NCBI GenBank assembly: GCA_038501785.1
Contig: JBAMJR010000070.1
Span: forward strand, 5,093,501-5,157,500
Length of the DNA: 64,000 nucleotides
Direction: 5' to 3'
DNA from: Myoxocephalus aenaeus
Taxonomy: Eukaryota > Chordata > Actinopteri > Perciformes > Cottidae
The notes under the pieces are model-generated. The model was not told the origin of the DNA, did no database searches, and worked only from the letters and a program-made list of their open reading frames with translations. Both the position numbers and the translations under genes were made by a program. Shown here piece by piece: positions 25,936 to 38,729 of the stretch (the stretch's first letter is position 1; each line of letters starts with the position of its first letter).

Positions 25936-27424
25936 AGATTTCTCCAACATATGTAGCTACTGGGTGAGGGCCATCTCCTGAGCCTCTGTCCTCATTGAAC
26001 TGTTATGGCCAACATAACTTGTGAGCCCTGTGGCCCCTGGTGGCCCCTCTTGGCAGTGGGCAGGCTTTGACAGCACTTCTGTCTCAGACTCCTGGGGTTC
26101 TGTATGTTGTTGAATGCTGACAAAATACCCAAGCGCTTAAGCACCACGGATACTCTCAAATCCTACTGTGGTGTAAACTAGCTGATACCCATTCACCCAA
26201 AAAATGCACTCCTTCATGAAATAAATAGCCCCGGCAAGGCCGGGGCTAAAAGAGAGCTTAGAAGACTTTAGTTCTCTGCAACACATTCTGTTTAAAGCAG
26301 AATATATTGGACAAGGACATATTTTTCACACACACACACTGCGGTGACGCTTTAAAGAAACCGAGCCATACTGTACTTCTCAGCAATATATAACCAAATA
26401 CATGTAACCTTTTAAATCAGATCACACAGTTTTGAAAGAGGAAATGAATAAAAAGGATAAATGCGTCGTCCATTACAACACATGGTCGTGATTACAAATA
26501 TCTGTGAGTGTTCCTCCATCCTCGCTTCCTCATGCATACACTAAAAAGGAGTGGAGAGGAGATACAGACGAGCTCAACGAGTTGTTCACAGGACGTCCAC
26601 GATGGCTGCAGAGGCAGCGTCGAGTCACCTGGAAGCCCTCCGCAGCGCCGTGTGGCAGCTGTAAAGTCGCGGCAGCTGTGGCTGTCACTCTGTGGATGGA
26701 TTAATGTCTCGTAATCACACTCAATTATTATCCCCACCTGCTTGTGCACTGCCTGAGACTGCGGGACCTTGTAAAACGCAGATCCCAGAGCCAAGCGAGC
26801 GTCTCTGGGGAGCGGGTTGAATGTCACCAGGCCCGGCCAAAAGGAAGCATTCAAGGCTGTCAGGTTGGCCCGCTGCTTTTTGGAGACCATATCAAAAAAT
26901 AAAAATAAATTTAAAAAAGGTCACCGGTTCAACGCCAGCAGCCGCCAAAAATGCCCGTCCACACTGGCGTGGTGTCCTTCAGTGGGATGGTTTGTTTCTT
27001 TGTGTGATTTTTTTTTCAAGAAGCCACATCTGTTCTGCAGAAGAAGGAATAAATGCAGAATCTGATACAAAAAAACATAAGCAAAACAAAAAAGGTGTCA
27101 CTCAAGCAGTGTTTATATCCAAAATGCTAATTTTCTATAGTTTGTAGTCTACAGAAAGAAAACCCAAATGGTTTGCTCCTGTCATAAATATGAGTATGCA
27201 TGAGTGTTCCTTGCGGTATGATGATGATGATGACTCTTACAGTGTAGTCATTTATTTATTCATAAACTAAAAGGGCTCTCTCGCTCTCTAGAATTAAAAA
27301 CCCTAAACTGCAAGAAGGAATATTTGTAGAAAATTGGACTCAATAAATGTACATTAAATTCACACTTTTTAGTGATTGTGCGACAGGTAAATGTGTTTTT
27401 ATCATCATGTGAACTCAGTGCAGA
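25936..27424. other. Unique sequence, one unresolved frame
   Basis: A minus-strand ATG-initiated frame of 132 codons (26890 to 26492) lies in a more GC-rich patch and is opposed by shorter frames. I do not recognise it. A perfect 10-bp hairpin at 26226-26248 is listed separately. Confidence 0.45.
26226..26248. repeat. Perfect GC-rich hairpin, 10-bp stem
   Basis: TAGCCCCGGC and GCCGGGGCTA are exact reverse complements separated by AAG. In bacteria this would suggest a terminator, but no T run follows and the context is eukaryotic. It sits isolated in AT-rich DNA. Confidence 0.75.
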
Positions 27425-27770
27425 CTACCTGACCCAGGTAGAGGTTTTACTTTTGGGACACGCTGTGGACTGTACACAGGAAGTGGGCGTCGTCCCTGTG
27501 AAGTCACCCAAATGGTTCATGTGGTTTTAAAAGCTTTGTGTTTAGCAGTTTTGTTGTTGCCATCTTGATTTTTTTTCCAAACAGAAGAGAAACCAGAGGG
27601 TGAAGTTAGCGCAGAATATGACATTTTAAGCCGAAGGCAACCGAAATGCGACAATGTACTGTGGTAGCAACCTGTCAATCAATTTAGCCCCGCCCTAAAG
27701 CATTCCCGGTTTTTATGGTGTACTTTAAAACTAAATGGGCCCAACTTGTGATTCCCACATCCTCAGTTGA
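27425..27770. mobile_element. Fragment of common teleost repeat
   Basis: Contains GCCATCTTGATT, then AGCAACCTGTCAATCAATTT, AGCCCCGCCCTAAAGCATTC and TGGTGTACTTTAAAACTAAA in that order. I recall this series from an abundant percomorph interspersed repeat ('CTGTCAATC...AGCCACGCCC...ATGGTCTATTT...CTAAATGGGACC'). No coding capacity. Superfamily unknown to me, borders approximate. Confidence 0.6.
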
Positions 27771-28819
27771 GTCAGGTGTAGCAATGCAATTGAAGCGGTT
27801 GCTTTGCGGAGATAATTAGCTTCACAGAACATAATATCAATCCAGACATTCTGCAGATGCAGAAAAAGGTACTTTTTGCATCCGTTTCCAGCGATCAAAG
27901 GCATGTGAGTTTTTTTGTCTGCTTTCCTCTATGAATGTGGCATCTCATCACGAAGTTGTTTTGTTTATATATTTTTTTGCAATAACTTAATTGCTGCCTG
28001 TGGAAACAGATGTCTGCAAACCTTTCATTATGAGAGGGCAGGCTGCGAGATCCAACAATCCGGCTCCACGGGCGACCGGCAACGGCACAGGAATCTCAAC
28101 GACGGAGGAAATGGTTTCCATTAGATTAGCAACAAAACAGTGGGAACAAATAAAGTGAAAGATAAATAGCTTCTTCATTTAGTTTCCAGCTTGGCCAACA
28201 ATGGAACATTTAAAGTGCGGAGAGTTATTGTATGTTTGTTTTCTTTATATGTGCTTCATATATATATATATGTATATACATATATATGCACTGTGGGATG
28301 TGAGGAGTCTCTGGGAAGAGTCTATTTGTTATATTCATGCTGAGTGTGCTGTAGGCCAATAAGGGAGGAGTGTAATCATATGAAAGCAAATATATGGGAA
28401 ACAAAAACCGGCTGGTTCAATGTGCATTTTGAAAAGGACAATGTTGTTTTGTGTTCCACTGAGTTTATTGTTATGGACAGGACATGTGCTTCAGTGACAG
28501 TCAGAGCAATGGGACGCAGACTTTTCCTAACACCATTTAGGGAGCAGTAATGAAGCGCGTCCAAGGTTACGTCTTTGCATATTACTTCAGTACTAAGCCC
28601 CTTATTATCTGCGTAATATAAAAAATAAACAGTTTATTTGAGATGGAAATGAAAATAAAATAAATAAGGTCTCCAGATTGTTTACTTCCAGTGTGGTTTA
28701 GGTTTTAATGAAGAACAGATTTACCCGCGGAGCCCAGAATGTATGAATGATCTTTCAGCATTTCCCAGTCGACCAATGAGTTTCCTTTAGTTTAGTGACT
28801 GAAGTCGTTTTCACCCATT
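27771..28819. other. Unique sequence, no gene
   Basis: Includes a short TA-rich self-complementary stretch at 28258-28290. No convincing frame; the longest is about 69 codons. Confidence 0.55.
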
Positions 28820-28925
28820 TATGGATGGATGGATATATACTTTATTCATACCCAAGGGGACATTTGTTTGTCATAGTAGCAGCTTACAGACACAAAAACA
28901 ACAAGGATGAAAGATATATACAGCA
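28820..28925 (-). mobile_element. LINE 3' end with ATCC tail, minus strand
   Basis: Read on the minus strand it ends CCCCTTGGGTATGAATAAAG, followed by TATATAT and three ATCC units. A 'TTTCCCCTTGGGATTAATAAAG' end with a short tandem tail is typical of teleost LINEs of the Rex1/L2 type as I recall them. Only the 3' untranslated end remains. Confidence 0.6.
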
Positions 28926-30576
28926 AAACTCAATGTATACAACAATGACATCATTATTATGGCTAATAATGAATGAAGCCAACAATATATGCCGTTTTTT
29001 CTATTAATTTACATAATCAGCGTTGCACTGACAATTCAGGAAAACAATGAGTCTCAACACTAAATGAAAACAACTAATCGGTGTCAGATTGTTTTGCTTG
29101 TTCAAACCTTTGGAGGTGAGTGCAGGTAAAGTCGGTCAGAATAGAGCGTCTTGGTCACCTCAGGTCATCAGGAAAGTTTCATCTTGTTTCATTTCCACCG
29201 GCCCTGACGCCGCTCGTGGTGTTTATCCTTCAACAAGACACTCTTTAAGCTCCTTAATTCACAGGACGAGCCTTCCGCGTACACACAGTAATGGGAACGA
29301 TTTGGGCACCTGGGCCAAAATCCATCGTCCACAGCTTCTCAACACTTGCAACTGCTCATTGGATGGATTACTACCTTTTTTATTATTGATTTATTTATAT
29401 TTAAAACCACAGAGTTCATTACTGAGAAACCCATCAGCATTCAGTGATGAATTACCAACATTTAACAACCTGGCAACCCAGATATTGTTGCTTATTGGCT
29501 GATGCAATGATGTAGTACTCATTATGAATTACTTCTGAACCCTCTATAAAGGCTTCCTTACCACACAGTGGGAACACACTCTTGAGGAAACGTTCCTCCC
29601 TCCAGTAAATTGGTTCAGACGCCACTGGAAGTAGACAGTAGAGATTAAAAAAGATGGCTCGCGTACAGTATATTATGAGTGCTCGTGTGTTTGTGTCTTT
29701 TATTTACTCACAGCGGACAGTTAGATATTTATTGTGATGGGACCCGTTTTGATGCTGCAGGCTTTTCCAATTCCACTCGGTGCAATGTGAATAAAGGAAT
29801 ATCGAGTGGTGGCCGGGTTATTCTCATCCCCGAGTGAAGTAACTATTATTGCACTTATCTAGAAAGTTGTAAAAAAAAAAGAAGTTTTTTTACCCGGACT
29901 TCAACAAAACTGGTTCTACACGAAGCGTTTTGTGGGTCAACGTTGTCGATTGCCGATTAAATACGTGTTCCCTCTTTTGCATAATGCTGTGAGCACATTT
30001 CCCCTCTTTCCTTTGCTGGTTTACTGTCAAAACAAGTCATCTGTGTTCACCTCTTTATCAGCTCCCCCACTCAGCACTGCTGCAGATAAACCCCTCTGAC
30101 TCTTCCACCAGGCTGCTTATCACCGTCTGTGCCCTGATGTGGTCACAGCAAATACAGCAGAAAGAAGATGAATCTGCTCGTCGGCGGATGTCACTGCTGC
30201 AGATATGCCTGAATTTTAAATGTACCTCTAAAAGTAAGCTTATTTAAGCCTGCTAGCAATTAAAGTTGCCAAAGTGGAGAGTTGCCATTTTACTCTCTTA
30301 ACCGATTTTTTGGAGTTCACATCTTAAATGATGAGGAGAGGGAAAAAAAAAAACTGACTGGAAGAAAAATGTTCTAATGTCAAGACATCGACGCCTTCTG
30401 AAATTGTAGTAAAAGTAAAGCATTTTTGATTAAAAGTGATTATCCAGTCTTTAACTATGTCTTATTGGCTTTCCTGTAAGCTCCTCCCACAACTGACACT
30501 GTGGATCTTTTAAGCACGAGTACAGCAATGTTTTGATCTGTCGTCTTTTGCATGCTTTGTATTATGTTATATACAT

Positions 30577-30579
<3 letters not shown>
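28926..30579. other. Unique sequence, no gene
   Basis: The 137-codon frame at 29089-29502 begins with TTG and is unrecognised. A run of A lies at about 29871-29880. Confidence 0.5.

Positions 30580-30626
<47 letters not shown>
30580..30626. repeat. (TA)n microsatellite abutting MITE copy 4
   Basis: About 23 TA units ending directly at the left border of the MITE. This is consistent with insertion at TA, or with later expansion of a TA target. Confidence 0.95.
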
Positions 30627-30629
<3 letters not shown>

Positions 30630-31022
30630 CGTAAGAGTCGGGTTACAAGCCGCTACTACCTTCAGTCAGTGTCCCCGTTAGCTCCCCGCTAACTTCTGCT
30701 AGCGCTCCGCTAGCTCCCCGACAACCACAGAAGGTAGCGGGACCAGCCCCGGCTCGACACCCGACGCGGGCAGTAGTAGCAGCAGTAGCGGTCAGTAGCA
30801 GCAGCAGCGGGGAGCTAGCAGCAGCGGGGAGCTAGCAGCAGCGGGGAGCTAGCAGCATCGGGGAGCTAGCAGCAGCGGGGAGCTAGCAGCATCGGGGAGC
30901 TAGCAGCAGCGGGGAGCTAGCAGCAGCGGGGAGCTAGCAGCAGCGGGGAGCTAGCAGCATCGCTAGGTAGTGCTGCTCCTAGCTTGCTACAGCGGGGACA
31001 TTGTAACCCGACTTTTACGGTA
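30627..31022 (+). mobile_element. GC-rich foldback MITE, copy 4 (expanded)
   Basis: Left end CACCGTAAGAGTCGGG and right end CCCGACTTTTACGGTA, intermediate between the two terminal variants of the other copies. The left block GCCGCTACTACCTTC is shared. The usual right block is shortened: AGCGGGGACATTGTAACCCG lacks the 'CTGATCAGCCGTAGGAGCGGCT' part. The core is replaced largely by a 17-bp tandem array. It is the longest of the five copies. Confidence 0.85.
30807..30959 (+). repeat. 17-bp tandem array inside MITE copy 4
   Basis: Nine units of GCGGGGAGCTAGCAGCA start every 17 bp from 30807. Two of them, at 30858 and 30892, have TCGGGG instead of GCGGGG. The array is absent from the other four copies, so it expanded after the family arose. 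Confidence 0.95.
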
Positions 31023-34000
31023 TCCCATATAACTAAACTTCATTCTCAAGTATGTTTGGAGAGGAAACATTGCAGTTTTAATCCTGGTTAACATTGTAAA
31101 TTTAAACAAAAGAAAATAACGCTACAAAACAACTTTTTTAAAGTTTTCTAAAAATCATCACGGTTTGGCAACAAATAAATAGGTTTGTCACGTTATTTAG
31201 GTTAAGAATCTAATTCAAACATATGTCAACGTTGACTTTTATTTTCACAGGGGACAACAAACTAACAAAAAGGATAAAAGGTGTTTCTCTTGAAATGTTA
31301 TTGCTAGGCTCCGCCCCCTGCTGCTACTCCCTCGAGCTGGAGCCCACACTGTCACTAACCTCACTCCTGAACAGATGCAATCACATTTTTTTGGTAAACA
31401 ATTAAGCAATTTGAGGGAAAAGCAGACAGGAGTGGGGGTGTTTGAAGGACATATCGACGACGTCAAACTAATTTAGCAGCAACAATGTGAAAACGATAAA
31501 GATAGATGCTAAAGCAATCGACAAGAAGACAATTTAACCCAAGAAGTGTAAAGCTGTGTCGGTCTATGCTACATGTTTGTTGATATCCTGGTTTGTGACT
31601 GTATACTTGCATTTCCATCAGCCTCATATGTACTTAATGTGTGTTGCTGATTGGCATAATGTAAGCGTGCGTTAATGTAAACAGCAAAAAGCTTCACAGG
31701 GCTTTAAAAGTCAATCCCCCCAAATTAAACAAGTCTTACCTGGGGTCTATTTGTAATTAATTAATTTGCTAAGTGGTAACTGTGCTGGTGCATATAATGT
31801 ACTCCTTTATCACTGGAATGGTTTTAAAACAGAGAACAATTTAATTATTACTTTCAAAAGTCGCTGTTTATAGAACACACTTATTGATAGATTGGATTTG
31901 TGCATAAAACTTCTCAGACCGCCTCAGTGGAAACTTCTTTTGTCTTGACCTACTTACAATTTTTGCATCTAACCTCCCCAACTTCACTCCCGTATCCCTG
32001 AAATTGCCCTTTCCGCTACCGACGCCTGGAAAAAAACGGCATCTAACATGCTTCAGAGACTTTATTTTTCATTTGTAGGAGCTATCTAACCTGGTGACAA
32101 TCACACTGCCACCCATGTGTATAATAGTTGTTTGGACATCATTTCAGAAAATGGAAGTTAACATACCCAATGTCTGTATTGCTGATAAAAAGAAAAAGAA
32201 GGTCGGGCTCGTCAAAAAAACTATCAGCATTGTGACATATCTGCAGGTTTGAAACTGAATATATAGAATACCTTCTATATGGAATTCTTACTTAAGGAAT
32301 AATAATGTTTGATGAAGCTTTATTCTCATGTATAAATTTAGCAAAGCCCTTGAAACGTTTTAGTTTTAAAACCATTTTGCACACAGTATAACACCGAATA
32401 CTGTGATTTCAGGCCCCGAGTGTCCTCAACGGAGCGCTACAATATGTTTGGATGATTCGAGGGCACGAGGCGTAAACGTGAGTTATAAATTTAGCCGTGG
32501 TCCCGGCTCCCCCTTCCTTCTCCCCCCGGTTCCCCTGTCGACCGAGGCCAGGTCCCTGTGCTGATGGAGAGAGAGAGGGGTCAGCTCTGGCAGCGGGAAC
32601 AAAGTGGACTTGACAAGTGTGAAAGATTTAGTGCTGGGCATTTAGAGTGATCATCTTTTCCCCTTTGTCAGCAGGTATGAGAAAATGTCTCCGCCCTTCC
32701 CGTGTCCTTGACTCGGGTTTTGATGGCACAGGGGGGGAAATCCTGTCTGTGGAGGCCGGTCGGCTACGTTGCCCAGTTAATGACTAGTATTGCTCAAAGT
32801 GGGACGATTATTATTACCTCAAAAGCCTCAGTTCCGACTTTGTTTCTGCCTGAACTGCACTATTTATATATATATAAGAGTAACAGGAAGTGTTTCAAGT
32901 CCATAGGGATGGTGAGAATTTAATCTGCGGATGGTTATCAATCTCAAAAACCATTTCTGCCCTCTTGAAAGGGGATTACCATGCTTTTGTTGTCACGTTA
33001 TACTTCAACCTCTTTATTCTTCTGTGTTCATTTGCTCTCACTCTCCACAACTCCCCGCTGTATTATAGGGCTTAATTTTCCTGAAGAGGAGCAAATGTTA
33101 CAGTTCAGTGGAATTTCAAGGCCTTTTTTTTTTGTTAAATCCCAGAGACCGCTTGCCTGATAGATTTCAGTAAACTATGAAATTAAATATGGAACCTCCT
33201 GTGTGAATTGGATTTAAATATTCCTATTACTCTGGCAAATGAATAAAAAAAGAAAGAAAGAGGTAAGATTAACTTTTAAATGATGGTGAGAATCCTCCAG
33301 TGCCGCAGCTTCAAAATGAGGTCATTAGTGCAAGTATGATGCTTCATAATCCTTCCCGGCGGCGAGCGTGATACCGCAGATCCATATCACCCCGTTATCA
33401 ACGCCCCAGAGATGCGAGCGCTGCTTTATTTTGGGATCTCTCCTGGACAGTGAGAACAAACAATAGTAAGCCGTAAATCCAGCTCGGGTTTTATCTAAGT
33501 GCCTTGACGGGATGGATTTAGATGAGGTGAGTCCAGGTGAATGTTGAGCAGTCTTTAAGCTGGGTGGCGCTTGGCTCCTCCCCCTTTTGGCTTTATTCAT
33601 CGCGCAACTACCATTCAAATGTCCCAGCACCTGTTTTTTTTTATTTAAAGGATTTACTTGATTGTGATTTATATTGTGACTTTAGAAAGTTTCAAATCAT
33701 TTCTTTGCTTTTTTTTCTATCAAAGCAGACGGGGAAAACATTACATCAACAACAATGAATACATGAGCACAGGAGAGGGCTTTAACTTTGAGTCCTTATC
33801 CCTTTGAAGTACAGCAGCGCATGAGCTTACATTTAATTTTTGCCCAGTGTAACCACCTGAGACACACACACACATGAAAACACACACCTTCAGTACGCAA
33901 TCAAAATAAATAATAACCGAAGCTCTGCAGGATTAATGAACTCGAGCATAAACTTGACTTTGAAGGACTTCAGAGTGAAATCTGCTTCAACTTGACGATT

Positions 34001-34914
34001 TATTCGACTTTCCAGCACTTTAAAATGTTCCAGGCTTGAACATGCGGTTTTATTTTGGGCCTCTATTGAAACTTGAAATGTTGCAACAAAACAGCGACAG
34101 CAAACTCACATCTGGATGCTTCGTATGCTCGTCATCATCACCCTCCCTCCTCCCCAGACTCAAGGCTCCTGCTGCAGGTGTCCTTATGGGTCCAGCGATT
34201 CCTTTGATGGATTTGATTCGGGGAACAGATTTTGCTTCGTCGCTCGCTAAGTGGAACAACAAAACCATTGTGTGATTTGCACAAACTTTGTGGAACCAAA
34301 GCAGTCGGGAACAAAACAAACGACAGACGGGGTTTGTCGTATTCACTCCTTTTGTTGATTGTCGCAAAGCAGATGGACAAAAAAACCTGGAAATCCTTTT
34401 TGAGAGGGGACACATTTGTGGAATTTAATTTCCAAAAGCCAACAACAAAAAACTGCCACGAGAAATATAAATTTGTTTTTTCGGGTCACACTTTCTACAT
34501 GTATGAAGCCCGTCTGTTGTGGATTATAAATATACTTACATTGATATTAATATGCTTAAAGTAGTGTATGACTATAGTTATAAGATATGCATAATGCATT
34601 ATAAACACACAATAAAGGATTTTATTATTGTAAAATATAGTCAGTCATTGTCCTTTTTTAAAGTTGCCAGTATCATAGTGCCTTATAATATCCATAGTTT
34701 TAATACAATATAATATTTTCATATTGCATTATAATCACTTTGATAATGTCTTTTAAAAATCAAGAATAGCCCACAAAACGTGAATCACAATATGTCTTTT
34801 GTTGAACCCTCATAACAGAAATTTTGCAATTCAACTTTGCTTTTTGATGATGAATAACTGAAAAGACATTTACAATATAATAATGTAAATATAGATCATA
34901 CCTGAAACATTTAC
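31023..34914. other. AT-rich unique sequence, no gene
   Basis: Only short unrecognised frames (up to 121 codons, minus strand 34415-34050, opposed by overlapping frames). A GCTCCGCCCCCTGCTGCTAC phrase near 31310 resembles common fish repeats but is too short to assign. No RNA genes seen. Confidence 0.5.
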
Positions 34915-34922
34915 CCCTAAAG

Positions 34923-35885
34923 CAGTGATTCTCAACTAGTGGGTCGCGGACCCGTTTTCAGTGGGTCCGTTTTCAGTTGCCTGAAAAAAAAAAAAATCTC
35001 TTTTTTTTTTTTTTTCATCCTGTGGTTTTATTTTGAAAGGACTTTTTTATGCAGCGGAGTGTCGTTATTTTGCCAGCTCTGGTTTCAACTGGTTTTGCAC
35101 TTGTCCCTCCATGTTTTCAGCAGCGTGGGCCAGGTTGGGTCAAACCATCCTGATATGAGGGAGACTCTGGGTTTTTAGGATAATTAAATTAAACAGCCTA
35201 CTGAATATAACATTGACAACTGATGGCGCTGCCTGCATGACAGGAAAAAACTCTGGGGTTGGGAGGAGAATTGAGTGCTGCTTAATTTTCTGTAAAGCAC
35301 AATGTTTTTCAGTATTTACTGATGAGGTAATCACAAGAGAAGTTAATGTTGTATATATGAATACTTTTGAATTCCACTTTTGTTTAATTTATTTTGAGTT
35401 AGTGGAAAAGCTGCTCCTCAACACAGTGACGTGTTCCACAGTAAAGTGTTTGTCATAGATTCGGTGAGTGTGTGTTCTCAGTTAAAGTTAGGTCATTTCA
35501 GTCTTTTTGAAACTACTTCTTAGTTGTTGAACTGTTTGTGCATGAAAGCTGTTGAGTCTGTTTAAAAATAGCTGAAGATTCTGAATTGTTATATATGTTG
35601 TAATACCTCGTGTCCTGAAGATGCAGTTTTAGTTTTTTAATTAAAATGCAGCTAATTGAGTGTAAAAGGGAATAGTTCCCTCTCTATCATCGCCACCAGC
35701 TGCTCGTTTTGGTTATTAAACTTGTTTTTGTGTTAGTATACATATTCTGTACTATCTCAGGTTCAAACTGCACCATCTTTTCATTAAATACATTTAAGAA
35801 GTTGAGAATGTTCCTCGATTTGGGTCGCGGCTTGTCATTCAGGGATGATAGTGGGTCCTGGAGCCAGACCAGTTGAGAACCACTG
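34923..35885 (+). mobile_element. hAT (Charlie-like) element with 8-bp TSD
   Basis: The element begins CAGTGATTCTCAACTAGTGG and ends CCAGTTGAGAACCACTG; the ends are inverted repeats. It is flanked on both sides by CCCTAAAG (34915-34922 and 35886-35893), a perfect 8-bp target duplication diagnostic of hAT. 'CAGTGGTTCTCAA' ends are characteristic of the Charlie group. At 963 bp it is a deleted copy, but it keeps a short piece of transposase. The intact TSD suggests a fairly recent insertion. Confidence 0.9.
35213..35458 (+). pseudogene. hAT transposase fragment, decayed
   Basis: The frame starts with the residues LTTDGAACMTGKNSGV (the first codon is TTG, so no start codon is implied). hAT transposases of the Charlie/ZBED5-like group carry a 'CTDGAxxMTGKxSG' segment in the catalytic RNase H-like domain, and the match is close. 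After this block the frame drifts into unrecognisable sequence, and no BED finger or C-terminal dimerisation region is visible. The full protein would be roughly 600 residues, so this is a small internal remnant of the ancestor of the surrounding deleted element. It is not expected to be functional. Confidence 0.7.
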
Positions 35886-35893
35886 CCCTAAAG

Positions 35894-37736
35894 AGTAACT
35901 TATTGTGACTTAACCTTCTAAAGCATTATAAGTAATGCATTTGATGAAGGCAATAATGTGTTACACACTATGACCCTAATATAAACAATTATACAGTGTC
36001 ATGATATTTGACCGTGCAAGTCTTTAGAAAATGTGTTATAGCGTGTTAAGATTATTGTTATAACGCATTATAAATATTTGTAATAGATTCTAACACAATA
36101 TTAGATGGTTATAATGCAATGTAGACATAAAAACTACATCTCCAATGAACCCAATGGTCCAACGCTCAAAGGGTGCTTGTCGTAGATCAATAGTACTCGT
36201 GACTCGGTGACTTCTGGTGGGTTTCATCCTCCTTCGCACAGGCTTCAGCTGCTGGTGGCTTCTGTTTAGAAACCCTCATGTACCATGACTCCCACTCGAA
36301 GCCTGATCTTTTTCCCTTCCCTTCACTCACTATATATTTTGTGCTAAGCAGACCATCTCCGTGGCCCAAGCCACATTCCCAGTGTTCACCTTTTGAGCCT
36401 CGCTGCGTCTGCGTGTCCAAACACTGAGCCAGCGCTGTAAAAGCTCTGGCACTGCGGAGCTCTCATGGGCCTTTTTTACTCGTTAAGTGCCGACCTGAAG
36501 AACGACACTCATCCATCTCGTAAAAAACATATTGACCGGGCAGGAGTTTTGACCGCGGTGATGCTGTAACAATAGCAATGCATAAAAAAAACAAGTTAGT
36601 AACCACTGGAGCGTTTAGGGTTGTATTACCAACACGAAAGAGTTTGTAGGGTCAATGCAAATAACCCAGAACATGCAAATGCACATCCCCCACCCCTTAC
36701 CTTTTCCTCCCCATGTAGAGGTTAAAATTCACATTGCCATCCTTGACCTTCTGGTATTCAATGAGCACGGAGGACAGCTGTTAATACGGTGCTACTCAAA
36801 ACCTCTCTCGCCTGTACCTACGGAGCAGATTGCATATCCTCTCAGCCAAAGTCAGAACCAGCAGCCACGACCTTCCAATTGGCTTCAAGGAACTAAAGAT
36901 TGCCTCCTGACGGAGACTCCGAGTGTAGATCGCCACCTCATGATCGGAGTTTATTGTTAGACTTGTTACGCTTGATGGAATGAATGCTCAGAGAGGGCAT
37001 GGAACCATTTGACAACAGATCAGTGGGGCTTCACTCGAGAAGCGCTCGTGAAAACGGATTTGTTCTCCGGCGGCCTGCGAGTGTTTGAGGAGAACTTCAA
37101 CGCGTTCCCCAATTTTTCTCGTATTTTTTATTTTCTCTCAGACTTTTTCGTCGGAGTCTTGTTATTGTTGGAATTTGCACAGTATAATACAACATTTATC
37201 AATATAGACTAATGATATTACCGTTCATTTAAATTGGCTAATGATCGTCTAACACCACAATAACATCACAAAGACTTTTTTTTTTTCATATGGAACCATT
37301 TCTCCTTAATTTCAGTGACTTTATGACCCTCGGCTGGCATTAACAGCACTCGTTATTCTGCCGCTGACACTGTTTATAGACTTTCCTTTATGGATTTTTT
37401 ACTTTAATATAGGACATACGGGGCAGGACGCGTCGCCGTATTTGATGTTAATGGACCTTTAATTACACTAATTTACAATTCTCATGAATATAAGTAAAAA
37501 AAAAAAAAAGTAAAAGAGCTAAGGTGAGAAAACGAAACTGGTCTTGGATGAGGTATCGTGTCTTTACTTGCGTATTAATGGTGGTGCATATGAGTGTTAA
37601 CGCCGTGCACAGTCACTTGATATTGAAAGCATATCTCTTTACAATGCATAGTTTCAAATTAGTGGACTGAATAGGACGCTATCAAGAAAAAAGGATGCAA
37701 TAAGAGAACACAATATTGTGTTGATATAGCCGCAAA
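35894..37736. other. Unique sequence, no gene
   Basis: Frames at 36655-36960 (101 codons) and 37009-37212 are unrecognised. A-runs lie at about 37497-37509. Nothing else seen. Confidence 0.55.
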
Positions 37737-37775
37737 TTGAATTCCCCTCTGGGATCAATAAAGAGTCGTAGTTAA
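37737..37775 (+). mobile_element. Short LINE 3' tail
   Basis: AATTCCCCTCTGGGATCAAT followed by AAAG is the typical terminal phrase of teleost LINEs as I recall it. Only the last ~40 bp are recognisable. Confidence 0.45.
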
Positions 37776-38721
37776 ATGGCGGGAAAGGCTACATTTAATT
37801 TACTATTTGCACTTGATGAGCCGTAGCACAAGAAAAAAAAAACAGGCTACGTCTGCAAACATTTCATAACTTGCCATCAAATTATGGAAATTATTTGAAT
37901 TTTACAGAAGTTGCAAAGGCTGTACACCTTGCAGACTCCTCGGCATAAAAGGTACCCATGAAGTCATGTCACGCTCATGTTTAGTGCCACTTACAGCAAA
38001 ACATTTCCAGTGACACTTTAGTGGCTCCATGCATTCTCATGCACTATGAGACCTTCACTGATGACTTTCTTTCTCCCAGGCGTTAATAGCTTCGTGCCTT
38101 TCCCCTCGAGACAAAAACACAGTTTTCTGCACCTCGGCCAAATGAAGCTGAAGATCTCATCAGCAGTCCCTGACACTGCATTATAGATCAAAGTCGCCCT
38201 CGAATTTATATAACATAGCCCCGAAATCCCAACTGCATATATCTGCAACGACTTCGCGAGAAACAAAGTCTGCGTGCTCGATGAAGGTGATTTGAGGTCG
38301 TGTTTACAGATAAAAAAGGCACAAAGAGACGGAGCTGGTGGTTTGATACGAGGACATACAAGAGCTTTGGTGTTTACGTCTAATGGTGCGACGGAGACAG
38401 TCGGACATATGCGCAGTTGTTGAAGTGGCGACTTCTGACTGATTAAGTGGATGATTTCAATGGAGGGGGGGGATCTGCTACTTGACACTGCAAAAGGAAA
38501 TTAATTTATGAGGCCTTTCTGTGTGGAGTTTTCTATGTTGTTGTTGTGACTATAATGCATCCTGTATGAATGCTATCTGTCTCTATGTATGTGTTTTGAC
38601 TGGGGAGCTCAATGCCATCCAGGGAACAAACCTTTTCTATACGCATTACATTTACATAACATTTTACTGCAGCAGTATCGCGTGCCTTTGTTAATATTAT
38701 ATAACGTCTGCATTACTTTAA
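37776..38721. other. Unique sequence, no gene
   Basis: A 156-codon minus-strand frame (38488-38018) contains no ATG at all and opens with GTG, so it could only be an internal exon. I do not recognise its sequence. Confidence 0.5.
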
Positions 38722-38729
38722 CTGTAAAG

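Noticed and set aside
26226..26248. Rho-independent terminator
   Set aside because: Stem-loop shape fits but there is no T tract and no bacterial gene context.
26492..26890. 132-codon minus-strand ATG frame in a GC-richer patch
   Set aside because: No family recognised and opposed by other open frames; kept only as a note in the regional entry.
26917..26935. tRNA/SINE B-box-like GGTTCAACGCC
   Set aside because: No A box at the right distance and no cloverleaf can be drawn.
38018..38488. 156-codon minus-strand frame
   Set aside because: Opens at GTG and contains no ATG; no recognisable domain; not supported as a gene.
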